From Macrotrachela quadricornifera (lineage: Eukaryota; Rotifera; Eurotatoria; Philodinida; Philodinidae): a DNA stretch of 64,000 nucleotides. This document shows positions 13,159 to 23,364 of this stretch, piece by piece. The translations under genes were made by a program, and so were the position numbers. Numbering within the stretch: position 1 is the first letter of the stretch; the number at the start of each line of letters is the position of its first letter. The DNA lies in assembly GCA_022393335.1 (NCBI GenBank), contig JAJEKB010021880.1, positions 2,134,318-2,198,317 of the forward strand, written 5' to 3'. The notes below the pieces were generated by a model, which did not search any database, was not told the origin of the DNA, and saw only the letters and a program-made list of their open reading frames with translations.

Positions 13159-13312
13159 GTACCCTATAGATATATATGTTGACTTTCGGTATTCTGCCTA
13201 TCTGTTCTCACTTGATACTCAAAAATTTTGTTGTGTTAGTCTTTTTTGTGATAAGAACGAAGAGCAGTACGCATTTCTCTTGTCTCTTTCTTTACATTTC
13301 GTTGTATTTCTT

Positions 13313-15858
13313 ATGTCGACGCGGCCGACTTTCGGAAGCACCGTAGATTCGGGTATTAAAGCGTATCTAGAAAAATCAAAAGAGAAAAAGGTCTGTCTCT
13401 ATGCATTTTTCTATTTTATAACTACAAGCCTGTGTCATGTTTAGTATGTCTGGTTTATCTTGGGTTTCTTGCTAGGTTCTATTGTGGTGCTCATACCTTG
13501 TCTCATTGTTATTAAAAGTAATGCGAAAAATTGCTCTCATCCTAGCACGCCCAATCCAAGTAGTACACCTAGTTCAACCAGCACGTCTACTCCTTCACCT
13601 GAACCTCCAGTATGGAACGCCAGTGATTATATATCGAACAGTGACTATTATCATAACTTCACAGTAGATCATCCTTTCACCCAAGAAGATAATCTTCGTT
13701 TGGATCGTCTTTCATCACCACGTTTTTCTCCAGATGGTAGCAATAATGCTATGTATTTGCGACGACAATATCATATGCCAGATTGTAATGGTTCATCAAC
13801 AACATTACATTGGATCGATTTGAGTAAACACAGGGAAGATGAATATGTACCTGTGCAACTGACGCGACCAATTTGGGGAATCCATGACCAGCAAGTACGT
13901 TCAAAGAAAATTATAATGTTTTTATTCATAGTGTTTCTTTAGTTTTTTTGGGTGAATAAAACAACAATTCTATTTCTATCTAATCGAGCATCATCTGGTC
14001 TTACTCAATTGTTTCAATTAAATCTACCGGACAATATGACAACGGTGACCGATTATATTGAACCCATTCAAATTACTGATTATCCATTGAGTATTGATAA
14101 TCTATTGGTCAATAAACAAGCATCTCGTCTAGCATTTAGTTGTCAAGTCTACGCTAATCTATCAATTCAAGAAACAGCTGCTCGACAATCTAAAGAAAAG
14201 GCTAGTGGTCGTCTCATATATGAATTTGATAAACTATTCATTCGTCATTGGGATGAATACATGATTGGACCACGTCATCATCCATTTGTTGTTTCTATTG
14301 GACGAGATGTCAAAGGAACGTTTCAATTTACATCTACACCAACAGATGTTCTCTTTGGTGTTGATAGTGATTCACCAACACGTCCATTTGGTGAAGGAAA
14401 AAGTCAATGGTCGTTCAGTGCTAGTGGCAATTCATTTGCTTTCACTCGACAACATGATGAAACAAGTAAAGTTGCTTGGTCGACTGATCTAGATATTTAC
14501 ACCGTTGATTTGACTACACCCAATATACAGCCTGTATGCATCACATGTGAGAATTTGGCTGCCGATACAGATCCAAAATATTCACCGGTTGAAGAAAATG
14601 TGCTAGTCTATCGATCACAAACAGTTCCCGCCTATGAATCAGATCAATTCAAAGTGAAGCTGTTTAATGGTGAGTTTAATCTTTTGTCGTATATTCTATT
14701 TGCTCTTCCTTCTTTTTAGGTTCGAATACAAAGAGAATTCTACTTGATGATTGGGATCGAAGTATTCAAGTTGTAACATGGTCAAATGATGGTCAATCGT
14801 TATTCCTAGAATTGGGTGAAGAAGCAAATCATATGATTTATAAACTTCGCTATATACAATCTCCTGATACGAAGCCTTCCGTTTTACTGGATTATGGATC
14901 ATCACATGATATCAATCCTCATCCAGGATATGAAGATTCAGACATATTTCTATATACTCATCAAACTCTTAATGAACCAATCAATATCTGGTTATACTGG
15001 CTTTCCGAGCAGGACAAGCACTCTATCACTAAACATAACAAAAATCTTTTGGATACGACGCATAGAAGCCGCAATGCAGAGACATTTCGATTTTTGGGTG
15101 CCAAGAATGAGGTAGTGCAGGCATGGCATTTGCCACCGGCAAGTGGTACTGATCAAAAAGCACCTCTGGCATTTCTTATTCACGGTGGTCCACAGAATAG
15201 TTGGTACAATACATGGGGCTTTGGATGGAGTTTTCATGTGTTCGCTGCCCAAGGTTATGCAGTGATTGCTATTAATTTTCATGGGTCAGATTCGTATGGA
15301 CAAAACTTTACTGATAGTATTACTGGTCAATATGGTACATTACCTTATGAAGATCTTCAGCTGGGTCTCACTGCTGCGCTGGAAAAATATAAATATATTG
15401 ATTCGAATCGAGCGGTGGCATTGGGTGCTAGTTATGGTGGTTATATGATCAATTGGATTGCTGGACATCCAGAGATGAGTCAGCGTTTTAGAGCACTTGT
15501 CTGTCATGATGGTCTCTTTGATATGAGAGGAATGGCTTATTCGACGGAAGAATTATGGTTTAGTGAACATGATGCAGGCGGTTCTACTCCATATGAGAAT
15601 AGTGAGGCCTTTGAAAGATTCAATCCTGTCAATCATGTTGTAAATTGGACTCAACCGATGCTAATAATTCATGGTGGTCGTGATTATCGTGTACCAGATG
15701 CACAAGGTATAAGTGCATTTACAGCTTTGCAACGACGTGATATTCCAAGCCGATTGCTTTATTTTCCGAATGAAAATCATTGGATACTGGATCCTCTTAA
15801 TTCAATTGTTTGGTATAAACAAGTGCTTGACTGGATGCATCGATGGACGAACCCTTAA
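13313..15858 (+). CDS. Dipeptidyl-peptidase 5-like serine peptidase (S9C type), type II membrane protein
   Basis: Four exons: 13313-13390, 13445-13894, 13943-14669 and 14720-15858. The three introns are 54, 48 and 50 bp, all GT-AG, and give a protein of 797 residues. Residues 1-26 are a short basic cytoplasmic tail. About 27-49 are a single hydrophobic segment (signal anchor). A Ser/Thr/Pro-rich stalk follows, then a beta-propeller-like region (about 90-500) with repeated D-G-containing strands. The C-terminal alpha/beta-hydrolase domain has nucleophile Ser656 in GASYGGYM, Asp740 in GGRDYRVP and His772 in ENHWI, and an oxyanion HGGP motif. Prolyl-oligopeptidase-family enzymes cleave N-terminal dipeptides; the C-terminal pattern (LVCHDG, PSRLLYFPNENHW) is that of fungal and bacterial DPP5. 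The predicted active site is extracellular or lumenal. The start is chosen because it places a phase-0 exon just before the membrane anchor. Fungal or bacterial origin by transfer is possible but not tested. Confidence 0.88.
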
Positions 15859-15945
15859 TCTTTAACATTTATCATTTCAAACATTACTTTTCATTTTGTG
15901 ATTTTTTTTAGCTATTTGTCAAGTTATTTGTGATTGACAAACATA

Positions 15946-15951
15946 AATAAA
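15946..15951 (+). terminator. Candidate polyadenylation signal of the DPP5-like gene
   Basis: The canonical hexamer AATAAA lies 88 bases after the TAA stop, in an AT-rich 3' flank with no competing gene. Confidence 0.45.
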
Positions 15952-16270
15952 ATGAATTTTCAATATAATAAGATTGTTTTGAATTTTTGGCTGAGTGTAG
16001 ACTTCACAAACGACCATTGACGTTAAGGTCACATTTTAGTGCAAAATATTTTCAAGAAGTAACTATATGAATGTTATAAGATCGATATAATAGAATACAA
16101 CATAAGTAGAACATATGAGAGTTATTGAATTCAGAGATCGATACGACGATTGTTTCGTCCTTTCTCAAGGAATTCATTAGGCATCTATTGAATTCTATTA
16201 CATATAGTCAAAACTCTCCAGTAATTTTTAAATTAAGTACAATGATTTGTTCTAAGTTATGTGTAGAGTT

Positions 16271-18390
16271 TAACGATTGCCTGACGAGGGAATACACTTA
16301 AGTGTTCAAGCCATTTAAGGCTCACCTTTTGGTAATTGATAGATCTCAATGAGGTATGAAAAATCCCAAAAGGATTCATGCTCTCGTGCCTTTATTCCTG
16401 AGATATCGAATTCTCAAGATGCGTAGAAAATGAGAGAGTAAAATAGAGTATTAGGGTAGAAAATTCTCTCAGTTTCATAGACTGCTCGTGCAACCTACTT
16501 GGAATTAGGAGTTCGATCAAATTTTATCAGTAACACATGTACTCGTTGTACGTCAGCTCATAGATTGTTCAAAATTCCTCATTTTATAAGTGATATCGTT
16601 ATAAACCATAAAATAATGCTTGATGAAAGGGCAACGATGATACATTATCGATTACATTACTTTCCGTTTTCTCCGCTGGCATGCCATCATGTTTTGGTAA
16701 TAAATGTTTTATATCCACATTCTTTCTATCACGCTCTTCTAGTTTCATTCTCCTCCAGTTCTTTTTTATCTTTAATTTGTACTGCGCTACCGTTTTTCGT
16801 TTCATTTGATTGTATACAATATACAAGTGAAATATAAACAAGCCGTTGATATCAGTTTTTCTAGTCTGTACTTCGAAATGATCAATCCAGCAAATGTTGT
16901 GAAGGTTTTCGCTGCTCGAGTATCAATCTTATTGTTTTCCACTCTTTCGAACACTTCGACCATGAGTCGGTCGACGACGAATTGATCAATAAATTAGAGT
17001 ACGAAGATGAAGATACAGTTAAAGGTGTGTTCGATCCTGATTAGAATGGCGACGAGACGAAGGCGTTGTGCAAAAACTATTCACTTGATTACATGACTAA
17101 GACAGTCAATCTCTGGGATGAGATCAATCTAACGACTGGAAACGGAAAGCGACGATGGTAAACAGTGAAACATTACTTTTGACATATCTCGCACCAAAAC
17201 TATCTTGCGCGGTTTCACCATTATTTTGATAAACATGGAACGAAAAAGCAAAAGCTCGACAAAATTGATGATCATATATTTGATATGTTCGAACGGGCAC
17301 GGGAAAAAGGTTGCTTATGTACGATACTGATCTTCGTCGGTGGGCTTTTGAAAAAGTCATGGATTTTTCGCAAATCTCAAGTTTCTCTGAAAATATTTTG
17401 ACATCACACTTACTGAAATTATGTGTTCCTTACAAATTGTGACAAAGCATCAAACAGAAAGTCAGGAAACAATCACAACTTCGGCTAATCAGTTCGTGGC
17501 CGATGTTCGCAGACGCTTACCTCAGTACAACGCGCACATAATTATTAACACAGGCTCTTAGTCGAGTATTGGCGTGATCATGTTCTCCTTCCATAATTTG
17601 ATCAACGCAAGAAGTTCCTACTCATCTCGGACTATTGGGGTGGACAGACACATGGAAAGGTATAATACGATCACATTCTCAGATGCACAAGGCTTGAAAT
17701 ACCAAAGAAAAGACGGATCAAATTTAGTCATTAGATATCGTTTTCAACAGGTAGATGAAGGTCTAATGTCTCTCACGCACAACCAACTCTTTTCCGAAAT
17801 TTTTCGTCCAATGATCCAATACGCTTGGTACGACAGTGGTTACATAGAGAATCATCCAGGGTCACTCAAAAATGTGGCCGAAGTAAGTTTTCCTTTGACG
17901 CGACGATATTTGCCACGCCATCATGCAATATGGTCTCTTTTATCTGCTGCAGCTGATGTGACAAACCAGTATGTTTCAATCACTTTTTTCTGAGCTATCA
18001 TTTTTATTGCTTCACTCTTGTCCAGATTTTTCCAGTATATCACGATATCAGGTATAAAATGAAGAGTTCTGGGTATTTTATAGTCAGATGAACAGCCAAT
18101 AGAAACGATATTGATAAGATATGATCTAACTTTTAATTCAGAACAAATTACATGAACAATGTGCGAAACTTTAAAAAATTTTTACTAGAATACTCTAGTG
18201 TTTTCCAAAAGCGATCATTTTTATTTTGGTTCCTTTTTGTACACATCTTAAAAATTCGATATCTCGGGAATAAAGGCGCGAGCGCACACATCCTCTTGAG
18301 GTTTTTCATACCTTATTGAGGTCTACCTAACGCAATAAAATGGGACCTAGTGGGCTTGAACACCTGGGAAAGCTCTCACGTTAGACTTAA
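16271..18390. mobile_element. 2.1-kb element with long inverted repeats around a Tc5/pogo-like transposase remnant
   Basis: About 16271-16430 and 18240-18390 match each other in reverse complement over about 150 bases with roughly three quarters identity by eye. Shared blocks include gtgttcaagcc, ctcaatnaggtatgaaaaa, cctttattcc and gagatatcgaa. Between them lies the decayed transposase at about 17040-17993 on the plus strand. The repeats therefore look like the terminal inverted repeats of this element. A further weak match to one arm lies at about 19,745-19,815. No exact target-site duplication was established. Confidence 0.65.
17040..17993 (+). pseudogene. Tc5/pogo-like DDE transposase, decayed and internally deleted
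   Basis: Frame-shifting fragments on the plus strand give, in order: a helix-turn-helix-like N-terminal part (KQKLDKIDDHIFDMFERARE); the CENP-B-type signature DLRRWAFEKVMDFSQISSFS; FVADVRRRLPQYNAHIIINT, where the first catalytic aspartate should follow (this copy reads INTGS); and, at 17574-17993, a C-terminal part with SLTHNQLFSEIFRPMIQYAW and DSGYIENHPG. That C-terminal block matches the minus-strand remnant at 60,430-60,765. The segment with the remaining catalytic acids appears missing or unrecognisable, and several stops are present. It lies between the inverted repeats of the surrounding element. Family assignment rests on the CENP-B-like motif and remembered family patterns. Confidence 0.65.
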
Positions 18391-19121
18391 GATTTATTTA
18401 ATGCAGCTTTTTCTTAAAAGAACTTTATTTCATTTCATTATGTTTGTGTCTTTTCATATTTTCAACATATTGTTTAGCCAAAGGTTTCTAGTCCTTTAAT
18501 AAAAAGCTTATTCATTTTGCCCATTTTCGTTTTTTTTATGTAATAGAAGTGCGCTCATAGGTCTAAAATTCTGGTTGCTCTACTGTTTATGCTCGCTAAT
18601 TTTCAAGGAAGATCAATTTATTTTCTCCTATAGAGTCATGTTGGTTTTTTCCAACTTTCCATGCTTGAGTAATTACTATTGAGAATCGATAATGAGTTGT
18701 GACAAGAAGTAATGATGAGTGATGCAAATTGCATATCTTTCCAATTCACCTTTAATTAGAAAAAACACAAAAGAAATCAGTGATGCGTGTTATTGGTAGA
18801 TATAACTTCAATAGCTGCAGAAAGAAAACGATAAAATCGTTAGTGACTCCTATATTTCATTGCAAGGTAAACATAGATAAGTTTGCTTTTTATACGTTTT
18901 TGCAAACGTCGATAAGCATTTGAATCGATCACACTCTATATTTGCTACAACTACAACTACAAGTAAGATTTCTTTATATACATGCTTAGAAGATTATAGA
19001 TATCATTGGGAACTAGACTTAGGAAGGTTAGAAGCAGTATATCTGAATGTTCTCTAAACTACGAGTGCTGTGCTGAAATAATCTTCGAAACATTATAAAT
19101 GCTATGTCTACATGATCCTTA
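18391..19121. other. Gene-free stretch
   Basis: No gene seen. A short actacaactacaa microrepeat lies near 18,950. Confidence 0.4.
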
Positions 19122-19311
19122 AAAAGTTGCAGGTAACCCCCCCCCCCCCCCCCGCAATAGAAGGCCCTCTTTAAATAGAAGGTCCCTCTGGAGCAAAAAT
19201 CTAGGGAAAATGCCCTACAGGGGTAAGGGAATTTTTCCACAAAAAAAAGTGCGATGTGCGAAACCATAATAGAAGGCCCCGGGTCTTTTCTTGCGGGGGG
19301 GGGGGTTTACC
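19122..19311. mobile_element. 190-bp MITE-like element with poly-C/poly-G ends
   Basis: The left end has ggtaa followed by about 17 C and gcaatagaaggccctc. The right end in reverse complement has ggtaaa, about 11 C, gcaagaaaag and ggccttctatt. The ends are thus inverted copies, with the same poly-C followed by gcaa. A 7-bp direct repeat ATCCTTA flanks it (19115-19121 and 19312-19318). The homopolymer lengths may not be reliable. Confidence 0.55.
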
Positions 19312-20021
19312 ATCCTTAGATAGCCTGCGAAAACTTACAAGGCTTTGGCTAGCGCATTTGATTCACTTCCTTCGACTGATTTACTTTGATTACAAGAAAA
19401 ACAGAAGAAAAAGATTCTCGTAAACTATGGACTCAGTTTTGATTGGTCTATTTTTTCTATATGAATTAAACCACATTTTTTTGGTTGGCGTATGGTTCAT
19501 TTCACACGATCGAGACATGGTGCTTTATTAGTCAAACTTGAGCAAATGGGACTCCTCTCCCATTATTACTCAGCAACGGAAATTCTTTCCTAATAATGCA
19601 TCAAGTGTAATGACAAAAAAATTAAACATATTCTGCTAGGATCAAAGGACATGAAAACAACAATAAAACTCTAGGACTCATTGCACGACAGATACGACCA
19701 CACTCGCTCAATTGATGTCACAGATTTTGATAAAGTCCTGTCTATAGGTAGCTCCAAGTGAGACATGAAAACGTCTAAAATTTTTCCTTTTCAATCCTTG
19801 GCCTTACCGAGATATTAAAACCACAATAGAAGCATCCTCATGTAAAAAATGATCATCATCAATGTGGTACTCATTCATTGTCTGTTTTACCATGTTGTAA
19901 CAATAGTGTTTTGCGGGCTAACATTTTGTGGGTATATATTACCATAGGTACCCTACATATCCACACACTCAAAACTATTCTTAACCCTGCTAATCGATAT
20001 AGCGAAATTTCTTAAGTTCTA
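19312..20021. other. Gene-free stretch
   Basis: Nothing coding. About 19,745-19,815 weakly resembles the terminal repeat of the element at 16.3-18.4 kb. Confidence 0.35.
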
Positions 20022-20715
20022 TAACTATTAGAAATAATTTTCAAAACCTTGATTATTTGATTTTAATCCGAATAAGTATCTCTTCTGGTATACATGTGAT
20101 TGTTAATTTGATTCGTCTTTATATATGTACTTTATAGAAGTAAGTGTTGGATAAATTTCTATTGCTAAAAAAAGACTATTATATTTATGTGTAATACGAT
20201 CAAATTCTCTCAGAAATCTCTCATTATATGAAGCACTTTTCGTCTAGTATAAATCAGTACATAGTTGTTTATTGAATATCATAAAAAATTCTTTGAAAAT
20301 GACAAAAACTTTTTTTTGAAAATCCCTGTAAGGAGTACGGTAATTTCAAAAAAAATGTTATCAGTCTCAAAAGATTTTTTTATAATATTAAATAAAGGAC
20401 CATGTGGTGATTTGTACTAGACGAAAAAAGTGTTTCAAGTTACAAAATATTTCTAGACTTCTCTGAGTAAATTAGAGCATATTACAAATAAAAATAATGT
20501 AGCCTTATTTTAGCGAGTGTCCTCAGAAAAATTTAAATATCTCGAGAACTAAACAATATTTTTTTTGAACGGTTTGCGTAGAAATTTATCCAACACTTAC
20601 CTCTAAAGTGCATTTATAAAGACTAATCAAATTGACAATCATATGTATACTAGAAGAGATACTTATTTGAGTCAAAATCAGATAATCAAGGCTTTGAAAA
20701 TTATTTCTAATAGCT
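20022..20715. mobile_element. About 690-bp foldback element
   Basis: The left arm (about 20022-20300) and right arm (about 20400-20715) are inverted copies. The outer 140 bases match almost throughout: ctattagaaataattttcaa, then aataagtatctcttct, and, after further matching sequence, agtgttggataaatttcta. The match is weaker further in, where ttttcgtctagta appears inverted at 20,240 and 20,418. No open frame is present. A target-site duplication is not clear. Confidence 0.75.
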
Positions 20716-23364
20716 AAGGAGCCTGTACTAACCCATCAGAAAACAGAAATGGCTGGATCGATAAGATTAGTGCGTAATATATCCTAAAAAACTTTCTATA
20801 AGTTTTTTTAGGCTAAGGAATCGGTTTATACCGTCAGCTTTTGAAAAATGTTTTCAAGTATTTTTTTTGTTCAAAAAAGCAGTTTTTTAAGATAATATCA
20901 GTTTCTTGCAAAGTTTAGTCAAGCAGTTTTTAAGGTCGTGAAATCGATTGATGCCAACAGATTTCGAACAATTCTTTTCAATCTAGATGAAGTTTTTTAT
21001 GGAGAAAAGATTTTCTTACAAAGTTTGGCCAAAGGTTTTCAACATTGGAAAATTGATGGGTATTATTAATTTTTGTAAAAGTTTTTGAAATGAGTTTTGA
21101 CTGTAGAAGATCACTTGTTAAGAAAATAATGGTTCATTTTCTAGGAGGAAGAGAGATCATACAACATAAAATAAGTTTGCAGCTTTATGTGTATGCTTAT
21201 TTCTAAAGTTAGTTCGTATGTTTTTGTACTCAACCAAAGCGGAAAACGATGTGGGCCAGATTAATATAAAACATTGTGATATCCTTGGAAAAATCCTACA
21301 AAAGGTAATCGACAGTAAAAAATACAAATCTGGGATCAAATTTGTGGAAAGTAACGAGATACTAAATAATTAGTAATTAGTTTTATACTGTTTCTCAAAA
21401 AGATTAGTCCAAATTAGCCGAAAATCGATAGGTCAAAACTGAGTTGACTTTACCAAATAATGCATAGTCAATAATATAAATTGTCTCTAGTCACCTTTCG
21501 CCAATGAGAGTTGGTTGTGGGCAACTCAAATCTGAGATCAAGTTTTCAATATCGATAGTTATTAATTTGATGATTCATGACTAAATCATAGTGTCTTATA
21601 AAGCTAGCTGATTGTTATTGAGCACGAAAAATGCGGATTCAAAGTCGATGAAAACTTTTCTGATATGTTTCTTAGCTTCTTTTGACGGGCTCCCGTTATT
21701 TTACGTTTGATTGAAGAATGTTCAAGATTGATTTTGACTTAAACATTTTTCTTTGTTGATCACTATATGTCAGATTTCTAGGTACGAGTTATACAGAAAT
21801 ATGTAAAAAGAAATATATTGGCTGCTTAAAGTCTGTCGTTGAGTCTTCATATACGTCAACCGTAAAATAATATTCAAAGTAAACGAAAATCTTCCCAGAC
21901 CACAATGTAATGCGCTTTATTTGTAGTAACTTTTAAATAATTTTCCTTCTGTTAGTTTCGTCTTGATGAGCGTAATAACAATAGCACAGTACTTTTTGAG
22001 AAGAGTATCAATGAGATGTATCTATTCGCTTGAAGACTGAATCTATATTGTAAGGTAGAGTGCTAATAAATATGGAAATGGCTAGCCGTGAGAGGCCGAC
22101 GAACGATTAGGCGGTGGCAAAAAGATTATTTTTAACGATAGTTTTGAGACGAGTCTCAAGTGGTTTAGATGGATTTTTCAAAGAACATAATTAATGCTGA
22201 TTTAAGAACGAATTCCACAACATATTATTTTATTGAAATGGAGAAAAAAATTGAAAACTTTGATGTAAACTACACAATATTTTCAAAATGTTGGAAATAT
22301 TCGATTGTGAACCAGTATATTATGAGTGAGCTCCTTCTTGTGTGCACTAGAATTCTAATGCAACACTTGGTGCACAGAAAAATACGCAGTATATAGAAAC
22401 AGCTAGCCATGAATGGCTCAGTGACGAGCCGCTTGTTTACATGGTTTATCGGAATCACAATAAGCAAGAGTTAAGGCACCTTCAGAGATTGTCAAATGAA
22501 TCGGCTCTTGAACCAAAATAGCTTCTCATTAGACATTTGACGTAACAGAATCTATCCAGTAAAGAATTTGTGGAGGCTAGCTCGCCGTTATTTGTATGTT
22601 ATAGCGTAGACATTAATAGATATGTACTTGTGCCGCCGTAAAAATTTAAGAAGCTGTCCGAAATGCTATAGTTTTGAATGATCTTCTTAATTTCTTAAAA
22701 TTGTTGCTATCAAAAGAATGAGTAATGACATTAAATGATGCACTAATTATACCCATATCGAGACCATGGTATTGGCTACGATAGTTTATATGCTTAGCTA
22801 TAGGAAATTACATTCCATACTCAGAAGCAATATTGTGTACTATAGCAGTTTGAGAATAAGAGCTGGACAATTTCGGTTACAAATTTTTACGTAATGATAA
22901 TCTTTAACATGGATATAAGAAATAAGGTTTATTCCATCAAGAAATGAGTTAAAATGACGATTACCATTTATACATGAATCAGAGGTAGAAATATTTCTAT
23001 AAAACAATTGTTGCTAAAGAGTGGATGTTTGTTTTCTTTTTTTCATCCGATCAAAAACTATGAGATATAATATAGTCAGAATCGAAGTTATTTTGAGTAA
23101 TAATCGTAGTAAATTTTCTTTCAAAAAAGGCTCAGCGAATCCGTAGGATGAGTACTGCTTGTGATATTTTTCTGAATATTATCAATAGAAACTAGGTGAA
23201 GTTTGCACTTCAATATCAAAAAAGATAAACATTTCGCGTAATGAAAATAATCAAGCAGTAGCCATTAGCTATATAAATGGATGGTGTGATTTCTCTTTCA
23301 GCCTAAAAACACAACTAGTTATATAAAATATTACATTCGTAACCAACTAATCATTAAGAACTAT
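20716..23364. other. Gene-free stretch with a faint about 115-bp tandem repeat
   Basis: About 20,810-21,060 holds three very diverged units with the anchor aatcgrttnatnccancag at 20,819 and 20,941, and a poorer copy near 21,051. Short open frames at 21,157-21,339 and 22,169-22,467 show nothing recognisable. The last 100 bases presumably hold the promoter of the ART-TPR gene, but no element could be identified. Confidence 0.35.

Noticed and set aside
22080..22600. Inverted gctagccntga-like blocks as element ends
   Set aside because: Only 8-10 bases match, with no flanking duplication. Within chance for this length of sequence.
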